Origin: Xestospongia bergquistia | Lineage: Eukaryota; Porifera; Demospongiae; Haplosclerida; Petrosiidae | Assembly (NCBI GenBank): GCA_963965975.1 | Contig: OZ014418.1 | Location: 6,150,775 to 6,214,774 of the forward strand | Direction of reading: 5' to 3' | DNA length: 64,000 nt | Shown: positions 24,585 to 37,317 of the stretch, piece by piece | Numbering within the stretch: the first letter of the stretch is position 1 | Layout: every line of letters begins with the position of its first letter | Notes under the pieces: generated by a model | The model's database searches: none | What the model saw: the letters and a program-made list of their open reading frames with translations, nothing else | Told to the model about the DNA's origin: nothing | Translations under genes and position numbers: made by a program

Positions 24585-27458
24585 GTTGAGTTAGTGGCAC
24601 TGGAAGATATTCACTTGAAATAGTTGTTAGAGTTAAAGAGTCTTTCTCTTTAGATAGTTAAGTATTTATCTGTCAGTTCTTTATATAGTGATGAGTTGTT
24701 GATATGTTAATGCATAGTTTGAAGTGTAAACATATTTATGTATAGAATGGTGACTCAGCTAAAGGTTGGCAAAAGGAGACAGAAAGACAGATACATCAGT
24801 GACAGAGGTCAGGGAAAATTACTGACAGATTTACACTTATTACTCTGTGAATGTAGGTTATCATAATAGTAGCCATTACATGAATGAGCAATGTCTGGGA
24901 AGATCTCAATATCTAAGATCTTATAGACATGTTAATGTAGGCAGTTGATTTATTTTAACTAAGATTCAAAGGAGATGGTAAAAGACATCATTTTATCAGT
25001 GGATTTTTCAGAATGTATGTATCACTATTATCATTTGTGTGATTGGATCTTCATTATTATATGAGGAGTTTAACACTTTATGTACAATATGGATGTGAAT
25101 GAGATCACCATCTTTGTCTTAATGATAATATTGAGACACAAAGGTGGTAATGTCCGTCCTTGTACAATTAGTGGTGTGATCTGTTCAGCAAAACTAAAGT
25201 GAAGTTTGAATGGGCAATGTTTGGGACAATTATGTGGAAATGTTAATATAGACAGTTGGTTTGTTTTAACCTTTAACTTAGATAGTAAAGGAGATATTAA
25301 AGGTCATCATTTTACCAGTAGATTTGTCAGAATGTATGTGTCACTTATATCATCATGTGATTGGATCTGTATGAGGAGTTTAGCACTTTATATACAGTAT
25401 GGAGCTGAATACAATATCACCATGTGTGTCATAATAATAATATTGAGACACAAAGGTGGGAATGTCCATCCTTGTATAATTAGTGTGTTCAGCAAAACTA
25501 AACTGAAGTTTAAAGAGAATAATTATACCTACATCTCAGTTGTCTAGATAATATTATCATTTAACGTTATAAAGCATAATTGTTCATAATCAAAATAGAC
25601 TTTAGTTCAAAAGTATTTCATTGGACTTAAAGGTCATTTTTGTGATTATATAATTAATAGATTCGTTTAATCATCATTACTTTTGAAATTGGACTTTTTA
25701 ACTTCACAATTTCCATTACAATCATGATTGATAATAATGTTGAGTTGTTATTGAAAATTAATTAAATTTAGTTATAATTTAGACATTGGCATTCAAATAA
25801 TTCATTAGTTTTGATATTTTTTACCAAAAAGGATGTTATTTTAGTATATTAGTTTTAGTTTCTTGTGTTTTTTTTAATAACAATACTAATATTAAAACAA
25901 TAACATATACCAGCTGTATCAACACAAACACATACCGCAGCAAACTTGAAAAACATGTTTTTCATTTTCCAACACATAACTAAACATACTATGAATACCA
26001 TAAATATCAAGTGAAGTAGATTAGTAGCCATTACATGAGTTTGTAGATGTTTTACAGAATTATAATAAAATCAAGACATCTTAGTTCATGTAGACAGTAG
26101 CACTGTGTATGTAGGGATGGAACAATGTTTTATTTTTTTGTTTACACCACTTATCTATAACTATGAAGGTAGTTGGTTTTAGAAATTATTTTTACACAGA
26201 AAGGTTTGTTTTCACATGAGATATTAGAAGTTTGAATACTTTTAACAATGAAAGTAGTGAAATATAAAGAGCTTGGAAGTAGCTACTGTGGGAGACACCA
26301 TTTTTTATGAGTTATAATTATATTCATGAGGAAAACAAGTAACTGTTTTAGCTAATTTTTAATTTAAATAAAAATAGCACAAAAAAGTAAATGAGTTTTT
26401 ACATTTAATAAATTATTAAATGTAGGTATGGCAATAAAAACATGTCAAACAAGCCCAAAATAGGAATGGGAGTATGGACATCCCTACATAGTAGCCACAC
26501 AAAATTATCTAAACACAATATTAATGTTTTACTATTGTGTTACGTTGAACAGCTTTTTGCTTAACTTCTTCTGTGACTATTTTTCTCAAGATTCTGCTGC
26601 AACTATTGAGTCAATGAAACATTATTTCATTAGCCCTAACCACAGTTGCCACAACAATGAGTGTGATTGACAATGCTTGAATATCCTTGCTAGCTTGCTT
26701 CTCTACCTATATTTGTAGCATTCTATAGCTATAGTCTTCTACAAACACTGCTGCTAATTATACAACCTTTATAGCCCTAGTCAATGTTTCATTGTAAATT
26801 CAGTATTTTCCAAAACAAACATAGTTTTCTTAAGAAACTAGAGAAACAATTAAGAAACTTTAGAAAACACTATTTGATCCCACCTACTAAGAACAGGTTT
26901 TGTGTTGGAACAATTCTTGCTTACTGTGTTTTTAATTTCATTAAAATTTAATAATTATTAAAATTGATTCATTGTTTAATAAATGGCCAGGGTTTCTTCA
27001 AGAGGCTACTTAGAAGTTGTTAAAATCACTACTTTTGTTATTAAGTCTCTCATGTAAATCACGATAGCCTATTTACCTTTTTTGAATTTTCATGAGCTAA
27101 ACAGAGAAAAATGAGCTTGCCATTCCTACATATATAGTGTTACTGTGGCAGTACTGCGTACCTGATTATAAATTTTTGAATGAATTGTTGTTTTATTGCT
27201 AGGTTGTAGCATTGGTATCATATTCTTATACTTATGTATGTGGAGTATTGTAACAACTTTAGCAGTAGTTCTGACACAAGTTATAATGTTATTGTGCAAA
27301 CTCACTCTATATCATAGTTTGTAATGCAAATTTCATCTTGTTATGAAGGAAGATTTTGGGAAATGATTGAATAATCACATGTATAATGAAATCATTAATC
27401 AAATCATTGTCAATTACTATTCTAATTGTTAGTTCATTGTACAGAGGTTACAACTTCT
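24585..27458. repeat. Long spacer with internally duplicated modules
   Basis: Contains a block of about 300 bp twice in a row (roughly 24890-25180 and 25205-25510, sharing GCAATGT, the CATCATTTTA motif and the TGTGATTGGATCT motif), then the standard AT-rich spacer, then 26390-27010, which resembles 4560-5200. The 113-codon plus frame at 25206-25547 overlaps this repeat and is not conserved in the sister block, so no gene is called. Confidence 0.55.
24679..24687 (-). promoter_or_regulatory. TATA box of copy 9
   Basis: TATATAAAG, 103 bp upstream of the start codon. Confidence 0.6.
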
Positions 27459-28353
27459 TTACTTGGTACACACCACACAGGAGAGTTCCTTGGATTCATC
27501 ATAAGGAGGACAGAGGCCATTAATACATTTAGCTTGTACAAAATTGAAGATGGCTCCATTAATGTTCCCACTGCTTCCTGGAATACTTTCAGCATCTTTG
27601 TCAACACACTCATAGACAGAGTTTCGTTTGTGAGTATATCGTTCTGTCATAAGGTAGCCCTGATATTCTGTAGTCCATGTTGTAGGACAGGTGATTTTTG
27701 CTGGTATCATAAGATATGATACTCTAGTAGAAGCATAACAAACAACACAAGGAACATCTTGATCTTGTAGGTGGTTAAAGGGACCACCACCAAATGTTTC
27801 ATATTCTGATCTATACACAAATGACTGGTAATCAGATGTACCACTGATGTAGGGAAGAAACTCAGGTTCATCTGGTAAACAAATATAATTAGCTCCACCT
27901 CCAGTGTGACTATGATGACTCCCAGCAGCTTTCCCTGTATAGAGCAGTTGTGTTCCTGTTGTATTTGGACAAGCAAATCTTCCCCATCTTGTAAAGACCA
28001 CACCTCCATTTCTTGGTCCAGGAGGTCCTTGTGGTCCTTGTTCTCCTTTGTCTCCTTTCACTCCATCTTTGCCATTGGTACCATCTTTCCCAGGTGGACC
28101 AGCTGGTCCAAGAGGACCAGGCATTCCATCACGTCCATCATGTCCTTGTAGTATTTGAATATAAGGTGTGTTTGTAGTGGACATTTGTAGAAGAGACACA
28201 TCTCTTATTGCGACTAGTGTCACCTGTAGTAAGAAAAGTTTAAAATATTTAGTAATATAATGAGTAGTTACCTTGTACAGCAGCTGTAGTACACTCCTTC
28301 CATTCCACAGTCAATAAGAGTATAATCAAGAACGATAGGGTCTGTGTCATCAT
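27459..28353 (-). pseudogene. Short-chain collagen copy 10 with a 1-nt frameshift
   Basis: Exon 1 (28272-28353, [14 protein letters not shown]), the 48-nt intron and exon 2 (27459-28223) are all recognisable, and the C-terminal domain is fully conserved. A single extra base at 28179-28180 (TGTCCAC on the minus strand where other copies read TGTCAC) shifts the frame in the linker before the Gly-X-Y region. The normal exon 1 phase would run into TGA shortly afterwards. The rest of exon 2 is open in the shifted frame, back to the acceptor. It could be a recent pseudogene, an allele, or a sequencing error. The TATA box at 28447-28455 is intact. Confidence 0.75.
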
Positions 28354-29355
28354 GTTGAGTTAGTAGTACAGGAAGATATCCACTTAGAGTAGTTGTTGAG
28401 TTAAAGAGTCTTTCTCTTTGGATAGTTAAGTATGTATTTGTCAGTTCTTTATATAGTGATGAGTTGTTGACAAGTTAGAGTAAGGTTTAGAGTATAAATA
28501 TATTTATGTGTACAGTGGTTATTCCCTTATGAGTTGTGTATCTTGACCAAAAGAGACAAGAGGACAGATATATCAATTGCAGAAGTCAGGACATCTCCTG
28601 ACAGTTATTAATCCTATGAGTAAATTATTATGTTCGTGTGTGGAATGTTGATTTCCTTATGGGTTAGATAACTTGATCAGAGGAGACAGGAGGGAGTAGT
28701 AACATACAATAGAATACTAGAATAGAGGCATCACTAGTGTAAAGTATTAATTACTATAATTGTTAGTGTTTTGAAGTATCAAGATCACAAAAGGCTATAG
28801 TACTAAAGAATAAGTATGTATAATTATATCAACATTAACATTACCATGTTACTATAGTACTCTGATAATTGGTATGTTATCTTTTGGATAACATCTGACA
28901 CATCTTTTATCCACTGTTTATGTGAATGATGGTACATATCCACAAGTGACATAACATTGGGAATAAGTCTACTTAACAACAATTATTTAGTTAATGATAA
29001 CTTACCAGAGAGTTTGTCAAGATAATACTAACACTAGTTTTTTAGTAAATGGTGAGATGAATAAAAATCATTTTTGTGGACAATAGTGTTATGATTATAT
29101 CTATTTAGTATGAATTATTTATTAAAGTATTTGGAAGGAATGTGTTGTTATGAAACTGATTAACAATTACCTCTTGTGACTATATGCAGTACTAGTTGTT
29201 TGAAAGCTCTATTATATTTTACTAGTTATCTTAGTTGATATTAAAGTTATTAAAGTAATGTTCACTTTGTTATTCTATTTAGGAAATTTTTCAAATTAAC
29301 TATACACAAAATAATTTCATTTTCTACTTTTCTTGTGATAACACAAAGTAATTGT
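28354..29355. repeat. Spacer before copy 11
   Basis: 28795-29280 resembles 16435-16960 and 7710-8220. It lies just 3' of copy 11, as 16435-16960 lies 3' of copy 7, so the shared 3' flank belongs to the long-helix gene lineage. No gene. Confidence 0.5.
28447..28455 (-). promoter_or_regulatory. TATA box of copy 10
   Basis: TATATAAAG, 102 bp upstream of the start codon of the frameshifted copy. Confidence 0.55.
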
Positions 29356-31078
29356 TCATTTGGTGCATACCACACAAGCGAGTTCTTTTTCAGTATTGTA
29401 AGGAGGACAGAATTGATTGTTACATTGAGCTTGTACATGGTAGAACAAAGTACCAGCTGTTTTAACACCACTTCCTAAAATGCTCTCAGTATCTTTATCA
29501 ACACACTCATAAATTGTGTTTCGTGGTTGAGTGTGATGACTAGTCATAAGGTAGCCCTGGTATTCTATAGTCCATGTTTTAGGACAAGTGATTTTTGCTG
29601 GTATCATGAGATATGTTGTTCTGTTAGAGACATAACAGACAACACAAGGAATACTATTATTATTATCACCAAATGCTCTAAATATGTGTGAATTGTTGTT
29701 GTTAGATGTAGTTGAGGTATTCGAATAAAACTCAGGTTGATCAGGTAGACATATGTAGTTAGCTCCACCTCCAGTATGGCTATAATGATTTCCAGCAACT
29801 TTCCCAGTATAAAGTTTTTGTGTTCCTGTAGTTTTAGGACAGGATATTCTTCCCCACCTGGTATAGACAACACACCCATTTTTTGGTCCTGGAGTACCTG
29901 GAATTCCTGGTTTTCCTATTTTCCCTCTTGATCCCTGAGGACCATGTAATCCTGGTGGTCCAGGTGCTCCTTGAGACCCTTTTACTCCAGGGTATCCGGG
30001 CATTCCAGCATATCCTCTTGGTCCTTGTGGGCCAGGAGGCCCTTTTTGTCCTTCAGGGCCAGGAATACCATTTCTACCAGGAGATCCAACTGTTCCAGGT
30101 AGTCCTGTTGGTCCAGGTGCTCCTTGAGATCCTTTTACTCCAGGTTGTCCGTGCATTCCAACATCTCCTTGTGGGCCAGGAATACCATCTTTTCCAGGAG
30201 GTCCAGGTGTTCCAGGTAGCCCTGATGGTCCTTGAAGACCTGTATTACCAGGGTTTCCTGTTGCCCCTTTTGATCCCTGAGGGCCATGTGATCCTTGTGG
30301 TCCAGGTGCTCCTTGAGGGCCATGTGATCCTTGTGGTCCAGGTGCTCCTTGAGATCCTTTTACTCCGGGTTGTCCAGGTATTCCATCATTGCCAGGATAT
30401 CCTGGTAATCCTCTTTCTCCTCGTTGTCCATGTGTTCCATTGAGTCCAGGTTCTCCTGGTAGTCCAGGGACTCCAGTAAGTCCAGTTTTTCCACGTTTTC
30501 CTGGTAATCCAGGTGATCCGGGATTTCCTGGTAGTCCTCTTTCTCCTCGTTGTCCAGGTGGTCCAGGATTTCCTGGTAGTCCTTTTTCTCCTTGTTCTCC
30601 AGGAGAGCCAGGTATTCCATAATTGCCATTTCTACCAGGACATCCTGGTAATCCTCTTTCTCCTCGTTGTCCAGGTGGTCCAGGATTTCCTGGTAGTCCT
30701 TTTTCTCCTTGTTCTCCAGGTGGTCCAGAAAATCCAGGAGGTCCTTGTACTCCACTTTCTCCACGTTGTCCACGTCTGCCTTCTCTACCATTAATTCCAG
30801 GAAATCCTTGTTCACCTTTGGCTCCTTTTTCTCCACCAGCTGGTCCAGGAGGACCAGGTATTCCATCACGTCCATCACGTCCTCGTAATATTTCAATATA
30901 AGGTGTGTTTGTAGTGACATTTGTAGAAGAGGCACATTTTTCAACATTTCCTATAAATAAAATTACAAATACTTATGAAAATTCATTTATTTGTACCTTG
31001 TACAGTAGCTGTAGTACATTCCTTCCATTCCATAGTCAGTAAGAGTATAACAAAGAGTGATAGGGTCTGTGTCATCAT
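29356..31078 (-). CDS. Longest short-chain-type collagen, copy 11
   Basis: Exon 1 at 30997-31078 ([14 protein letters not shown]) and exon 2 at 29356-30950 with a 46-nt intron give 558 residues. I read the frame through line by line: about 110 uninterrupted Gly-X-Y triplets from GRDGRDG to [11 protein letters not shown], then the C-terminal domain of the copy 7 type. The helix is rich in charged triplets (GEQGEKG, GERGLPG) and includes one Cys (GCPGRNG, codon at 30641-30643), a possible extra cross-link. The repeat structure is irregular compared with copy 7: a GERGLPG block of about 126 bp recurs at roughly 30530 and 30655. The protein is predicted to be secreted. A TATAAGG element lies at 31134-31140. 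Confidence 0.87.
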
Positions 31079-31133
31079 GTTGAGTACATGAAGATATCTG
31101 TCTTAACAAATAAAATTTGCTCATTTCCTTCAT

Positions 31134-31140
31134 CCTTATA
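31134..31140 (-). promoter_or_regulatory. Candidate TATA element of copy 11
   Basis: TATAAGG followed by ATGAAG, about 60 bp upstream of the start codon, shared only with copy 7. Confidence 0.45.
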
Positions 31141-32305
31141 AAGTCACTGGGCATTACAATGTAAATTTACCATCTTACTCTAGTCCATCCCATTTTGTTA
31201 GTAGTGTTATGATATGAAGAGCTCTGTGTCAACAAGAAAGGGTTAGATGTTTGTGTTATTAATGAATGATGTAGACATTGGTTAGTGTTAACGTCTTTAG
31301 ATGGGCATCACTGAGACCTTTGTCCTTATTGTCTAATGATGTAGTCTTCTATGAACAGTGTCTGATTGGGTAAAAGAATCATTCTTGTGGTAATCATAGT
31401 GTGATGATATCTAACCAAAAGGATTGGTTAGGATCTTTAAAGCTATCTTAATTGTTATGTGTATTATAGAATAAAATAATATGTTGTACATATGTACAAG
31501 TGTAGGGCAAAGTGCTTTATAAAAGGCTTAAGTGCAAGTACAGTAGTGTTCTTAAGCCAAACACTTACAATAACAAATACATATGTAATTTTTACACTTC
31601 TAATCTCATGCCTGACAATTTATAACTAATTATTACATTGGAAAAACATGATTTGTTCAAAACGTTGGTTTATGAGTTGGCATCTCTCTGGACAATATAT
31701 CTTCCTAATGTACTAAACAGTCTTTCAACTGGAGCAGAGTTTGCTTGTTTACATTGATAATATATGTAGTTTCAAAGTACTTTAAGCATTTGACTGACTT
31801 AAAAAGTGCTTATACTAGCTTAATGCTTACATGCCTGATATCTTTGACAAAATCCTGAAGTGACAGGTTTATATTAGACATATAGACTAATGAACTGTAC
31901 AATATCTGATATACTCTATCATGAGATTGAGATCCATATTAACCAGCTACTATCAATCCATTATATATCGCATGGCCATCAGGCAAAAAATCTAGATTTG
32001 TCAGGCATGTTAATATAATATATATGTTACAGAACAGTCATTAGATCCATATTAAGCTTTCATTGTTATATTTTCAATAAAAACCTGCTAGGGACTCTAT
32101 ACTTTGCAAAGGAAATGATTCTTTTTAGGAGATTATATACATAAATTTATATAGAGGGTTGTCAAAGTATACTTAATCTATGCCAGATAGGGAAGCAGTA
32201 TAGCAAAGTTATAGTCAAAACTCAATTTCCAAAGCCAAGCCAAAAAGAGTTCAGTTATATAGAATCAATGCTTTCATTCAAAATTATGGGCTATGAATCT
32301 CATTA

Positions 32306-32307
<2 letters not shown>

Positions 32308-32380
<73 letters not shown>
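32308..32380. repeat. (TG)n microsatellite
   Basis: About 36 TG dinucleotides; almost three times the length of its paralogue at 20045-20070. Confidence 0.93.
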
Positions 32381-32382
<2 letters not shown>

Positions 32383-32870
32383 AATATTATTGCTTACTTT
32401 AAAAGTTGCCCAACCCATTCTAAAACCATGTGGCCTAATTTTAAACTACCCAGGCCCACTTTGCAGCTAACTCCATGCAAGTGAAAAAGTTAATTATTAT
32501 TTTTGTTTACTCAATCTCCAAGGACAAATTTTGTTTTAAGATTAAGAAATCATAGGAAAAACTACATGTAATTCAATTTTAGTTAGGTTCTGGCCTTGAA
32601 CATACCAATAGAATGGCATGTTATAAGCAATTCTAGTATTCTACTTTGCCAATCTTAAAAATTTAAAAGCTTATAAAAGGAAACCTTTACTTTTGAGCTA
32701 GAGTACTAGCCGATTGTTTTTAAGATGTCAACTGCTTACAGCTTCAATTCATGATCAAAACAAGTGCAGGTATTTACGTTGAATATAACTTTTAATTGTT
32801 CTGGTCAGTCTGTTTTGAAGCTGTCAGCCAGTTTAAAAATGTGCCAAAATTTGCAATTGGACCTTTATAC

Positions 32871-33008
<138 letters not shown>

Positions 33009-33130
33009 ATACTGAAGTATCTAAGTCTGTTGAAGAGTGCTCGATGTCGTTTAGACAGAGCGGGTTAGAACAGTTCTATATATATTATATACATATATAT
33101 TATATATAACTACTAACAATAATAATCAAT

Positions 33131-33380
33131 GTTGAACTTGGTAGACACTACACTGGCAACATGGCGCCATTAAAGTTATCACTGCTGCCTGGAACACATT
33201 CAACATCTTTATCAACATACTCATAGACTATGTTTATATTTTAGGACAGGTAATTTTTGCTGGTATCATAAGATATGATACTCTAGTAGAAACATAACAA
33301 ACAGCACAAGGAACATTTTGATCTTGTAATGATGCCATTGGATCTATAGAGTAAGGTTTGTATTCTGACTTGCAAATCAG
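33131..33380 (-). pseudogene. Short-chain collagen remnant (C-terminal domain)
   Basis: Ordered but broken matches to the C-terminal domain, including YLMIPAKI, an AVC-type remnant of PCVVC and a DQNVP-like segment. It carries the same internal losses as 20415-20680. No open frame. Confidence 0.8.
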
Positions 33381-35139
33381 ATACTTAAAGAAAGATAGTC
33401 AGGCTATTCATGTAGACAAAGTTTGTTGGTCTACCTCTTTAATAATGATGTGGACGTTTGGTAGATCTTGACAGATTGATATTGACATACATGTATGTAT
33501 ACATACACACATGGTCAAAACTAATTGAGTACTCCCTGACACACTGTGAATGACAGGCAGAAGTAATGGATATCAATAAAAGCATCTCACATGCCATTAA
33601 GACACTAAATAGTTTCTATGAGATTTCGTGCCCTTTCTTAGCAGTTCCTGCCTCATAATAACAGTAAAATAAGGACCAAGTTTTGTACCAATATTGTCAC
33701 AAACATTACATTTTCTGAAACACATTCACTTCCTACATTCTATCATGCTATTTGTTAAAGAAGGCTTCTGTTCTTCCAATAAATATTACACTATGAGTGG
33801 AGTTATATAAATCCACAAACAACATGATATAATAGCTTGAAAGCTCAATCATCAATGTACATTATAAACCAGTTCACTTTATAAACAAGTAGTTACATAT
33901 CCTTACCAATATAACAGTTGTTTCATTTAACATGAATTTTGTTGACATTTCCTTGAAGCACAATTTCTTGTATATTAACAAGGCCTAGTGCAGATGTTAT
34001 TACATATTTCCAATCTTTTCCCTACATGTATTAACACTCTACTATTATGGTTTGATAATGTCATATTATATAAATGGTGTGTGATGTGGTAGGAGAACCA
34101 TCCTTGTGGTGATGATATCTGCTGAAGGGATTGGTTAGACATTGTCTGTTCCCTTGCTATTGATAATGGGATGTTTATTCAGATATTCTTTTGTTCTGTA
34201 GTATTCTTTTGTTAATCTACTGTCTGTTATGTATATATACTGTGTATATATGCTATATATCATATACTGTGTCATAAATATGGCATTACTATATGGAAAG
34301 GCTTGTATAAATCTTATTAGATCAGATTAAGTAATGACCATCACTACCAAGCTAAGTCGGAATTCGTAGCTAAACAATACAATGTTCTGTTGAACATCAA
34401 AGCAAGGGGTGGGGCTATCAAAGGTTGTTCCAGTCCCAATGGATAAGAAAGCTATTTCTTCTACTCCAACTAAATAGTAAATCATTCCTTTGTTAGTTAA
34501 AGCTAATGATCAGATTTTAACACACATTTATTCAAAGCAAAAGCCACAGGATATCTAATGGGGAATTGAAATCAAGCAATCTAGTTGGTAAACATGGTAA
34601 AAGTCATTTATACACTTCATCTCAGTGTATAATCTATACATATATAGGAATTATACTTCATCAAAATGATTTATTTTCTATGTTTTTATGTTTCATTCAA
34701 GCTTGGTTATGGATGTTGTCATTGTTTTGGACCAAGTGTTGACTATGTAACAACTATATGGGAATGTTTGCACACCCAATTTATGTGTTTGCAATGTTTA
34801 TGTGGAACTTTTGAGAGTAACAAATAAAATAAACACACCTAAAGGAACTGCCAATACACATGGCAATCAATGAATATTATTACGATTACTGCAAGTGCTT
34901 TAAATTGGATGTGACTGATCAAAGCTCCAAGGTCTGTAAATCAAGACAATATCTTTGAACAATTCCATAGCTTCTACCAACTCTCTGGTCTTCAAATTTA
35001 GCAATAATCCAGTCCCTCCTGACAGCAGTACCATCAAAATAATCTTCAGATAGTTTTTTGTTCCTTGTATATCTATCTTCACAATCTCTACCATAACTTC
35101 CACAACATCCAGGTAATCTTTGAGACTGTCAAAGACCAA
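33381..35139. other. Non-coding paralogous flank
   Basis: Matches 20680-21960 in order (for example around ATGGAAAGGCTTGTATAAAT at 21500 and 34296). The left block lacks the roughly 350 bp at 34770-35130. No gene recognised. The 79-codon minus frame at 34900-35139 has no recognisable domain. Confidence 0.45.
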
Positions 35140-35560
35140 GTAACCCTATTGATCTTTGTTCACCCTTTTCCTCAGGAGGGCCAGGTTGACCATTTTTTGC
35201 CATTCCTGCCATAATCTCCAGGTTGTCAGTACTCCAGGAAACCCCAATTGGTCCTTGTTCACCTTTTTCGAGAAGGGCTAGATATTTCAACGTCTCCTTT
35301 TATCTATGTGCTCTTGATACCTTCTTTCTCCAGGTTACCCATGCACTTCAAATCCCCAACATTTCCTTTACGACAAAATTATCCTGTTGGTCCTTGTTCA
35401 CCTTTGACCCCTTTTGTCCACCAGGTGGGTGATCAAGGAGGACCTGTAAGTATGTCATTACACCCATCATGCCCTTGTATAGTATCAGAATTTAAGGTAT
35501 GTTTGACATTTGTGATAGGGTTTATGTCAACATCTCGAATTAGTTGTACAAAACAAATGA
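35140..35560 (-). pseudogene. Decayed 5' half of a short-chain collagen gene
   Basis: The minus strand retains the order start region, linker, then Gly-X-Y-like codons, but with many frame changes. The 3' part matches the weaker remnant at 21960-22085. The C-terminal domain is absent here. Confidence 0.6.
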
Positions 35561-36227
35561 TATCTGCTTGTTTCTTTAATTTATCTTTATAAAAGCACTG
35601 GACATTGACACTCATTCATTAAATACAATGTGAATTTACAATGTATAAAAGTCACTTTAGTCCATCCCATTTGGTTAGTAGTGTTTTGATGTGAAGAGAT
35701 CTATGTCAACAAGAAAGGTTTCTCAGTTTGTATTATAAATGAATGATGTAGATATAGGTTAGTGATAACCTCATTAGAAGGACATCAATGACAACCTTTG
35801 TTCCTATTGTCTAGTAATGCAGTCTTCTATAAACAGTGTGTGAATATTTTCATAGTAATCATATTGTGATGATATCTGTCAAGAGGATTGGTTAAGGCAT
35901 AGAAAGCTATCTTTTTTGTCTTGTTTTAAACTGTTACGAGAACATGTAGTGTGACATTGTTATATGATAACAAATAGCATATGAAGAGGCCTACAATAAA
36001 TATTGTGTAATATTTAAAGGAACTCTAGAAGTGTTCATATTGATTATGTTGGTAAATTGTGAGGTAATTGTTAGTTAGTATTTTCACCAAAGTAATATCA
36101 TTTTATAAAGGGGAGGACAACACAAAGCAATAACAAAACATTAATTATTTGAAATGACAAAACCCAAACAATTACCATTTAAATCTGAATACAAACAATA
36201 ATAACATTACTTAATTTTAATATTAGT
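35561..36227. other. Spacer before copy 12
   Basis: AT-rich spacer. 35660-35990 resembles 18480-18830 and 31180-31440 (the GTAGTGTT-ATGAAGAG segment), so this flank unit exists three times. No gene. Confidence 0.45.
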
Positions 36228-37102
36228 TCACTTAGTACACACTACACAAGCTAGCTCTTTCACACTATCGTAAGGAGGACAGAGGTGATCAATGCACTGA
36301 ACTTGTACATGATAGAACAAAGCTCCGTCAGTGTTAGCAATACTACCTGGAATACCTTTAGCATCTTTATCAACACACTCATAGACTGCATTTCGTTTAT
36401 GACTGAACCTCTCAGCCATAAGGTAGCCTTGGTATTCTCTAGTCCATGTTGTAGGACAGGTGATTTTTGCTGGTATCATGAGATATGTTGTTCTGTTAGA
36501 GACATAACAGACAACACAAGGAACATTTTGATTATGGAGTGGTGCCAGTGGACCTTCAGAGTAGGGTTGGTATTCTACTCCATAAATATTAGATTGTCCA
36601 TCAGATACTCCAGGTGTATAGGAAAGATACTCAGGCTGGTCAGGTAGACAAATGTAGTTAGCTCCACCTCCAGTATGACTGTGATGACTCCCAGCAGCTT
36701 TCCCCTTATAGAGGTATGAAGTTCCTTCAGTGGTAGGACAAGAAGTTCGGCCCCATCTTGTAAAGACCACACCCCCATTTCTTGGTCCAGGAGGTCCTTG
36801 TGGTCCTTGTTCTCCTTTGTCTCCTTTCACTCCATCTTTCCCAGGTGGACCAGCTGGTCCAGGAAGACCAGGTATTCCATCACGTCCGTCACGTCCTTGT
36901 AGTATTTGAATATAAGGTGTGTTTGTAGTGACATTTGTAGAAGAGACACCTCTTTTATCTCGACTAGTGTCATCTGTAGTAGAAATGTTTAAAATATCTA
37001 ATAATATAGTGAGTAGTTACCTTGTACAACAGCTGTAGTACACTCCTTCCATTCCACAGTCAGTAAGAGTATGATCAAAAATGATAGGGTCAGTGTCATC
37101 AT
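36228..37102 (-). CDS. Short-chain (spongin-type) collagen, copy 12
   Basis: Exon 1 at 37021-37102 (MMTLTLSFLIILLL) and exon 2 at 36228-36973 with a 47-nt intron give 275 residues. The C-terminal domain is of the copy 8 type (TSCPTTEGTSYLY, LHNQNVPCVVC). The linker Cys conserved in most copies (KRCVSS) is Gly here (KRGVSS), so any inter-chain bond at that place is lost. The Gly-X-Y region is slightly shorter than usual because the GTNGKD pair is missing. Confidence 0.86.
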
Positions 37103-37183
37103 GTTGAGTTAGTTGTACAGGAAGATATTCACCTAAAGGAGTTGTTGAGTTAAATTCTCTGGATAGTTGAGTGTATCTGTCAG

Positions 37184-37193
37184 TTTTTATATA
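37184..37193 (-). promoter_or_regulatory. TATA box of copy 12
   Basis: TATATAAAAA, a variant of the usual TATATAAAG, about 82-91 bp upstream of the start codon because of a small deletion between the two. Confidence 0.5.
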
Positions 37194-37317
37194 GTGATGA
37201 ATCTGTGGCTTGGTAAGTTTCCTTATTTCTAGATACATAATGACAGTGGGGAGGAAAAAACATCCTTTCTACATTGAAAGGAAAAGATAAGTCTTCCTTC
37301 TATTTTATCCAATTAGT

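Noticed and set aside
27459-28223. Copy 10 as an intact gene starting with GTG
   Set aside because: The apparent GTG start is simply the first codon after the splice acceptor; without exon 1 the product would lack its signal peptide.
30389-30901. Plus-strand Pro/Gly/Ser-rich frames that look like collagen
   Set aside because: They are the reverse complement of the copy 11 helix; GGN-CCN codons read similarly on both strands. The C-terminal domain, signal peptide and splice sites are all on the minus strand.
30360-30947. 195-codon minus frame rich in Glu, Lys and Asp
   Set aside because: Frame-shifted shadow of the copy 11 Gly-X-Y region; the real frame continues to the exon 2 acceptor at 30950.
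34900-35139. 79-codon minus frame, FDSLKDYLDVVEV
   Set aside because: Present only in the right paralogous block; adjoins a collagen remnant and has no recognisable fold.
35223-35592. Two overlapping plus-strand frames (69 and 114 codons)
   Set aside because: Antisense to a decayed collagen remnant; no domain.
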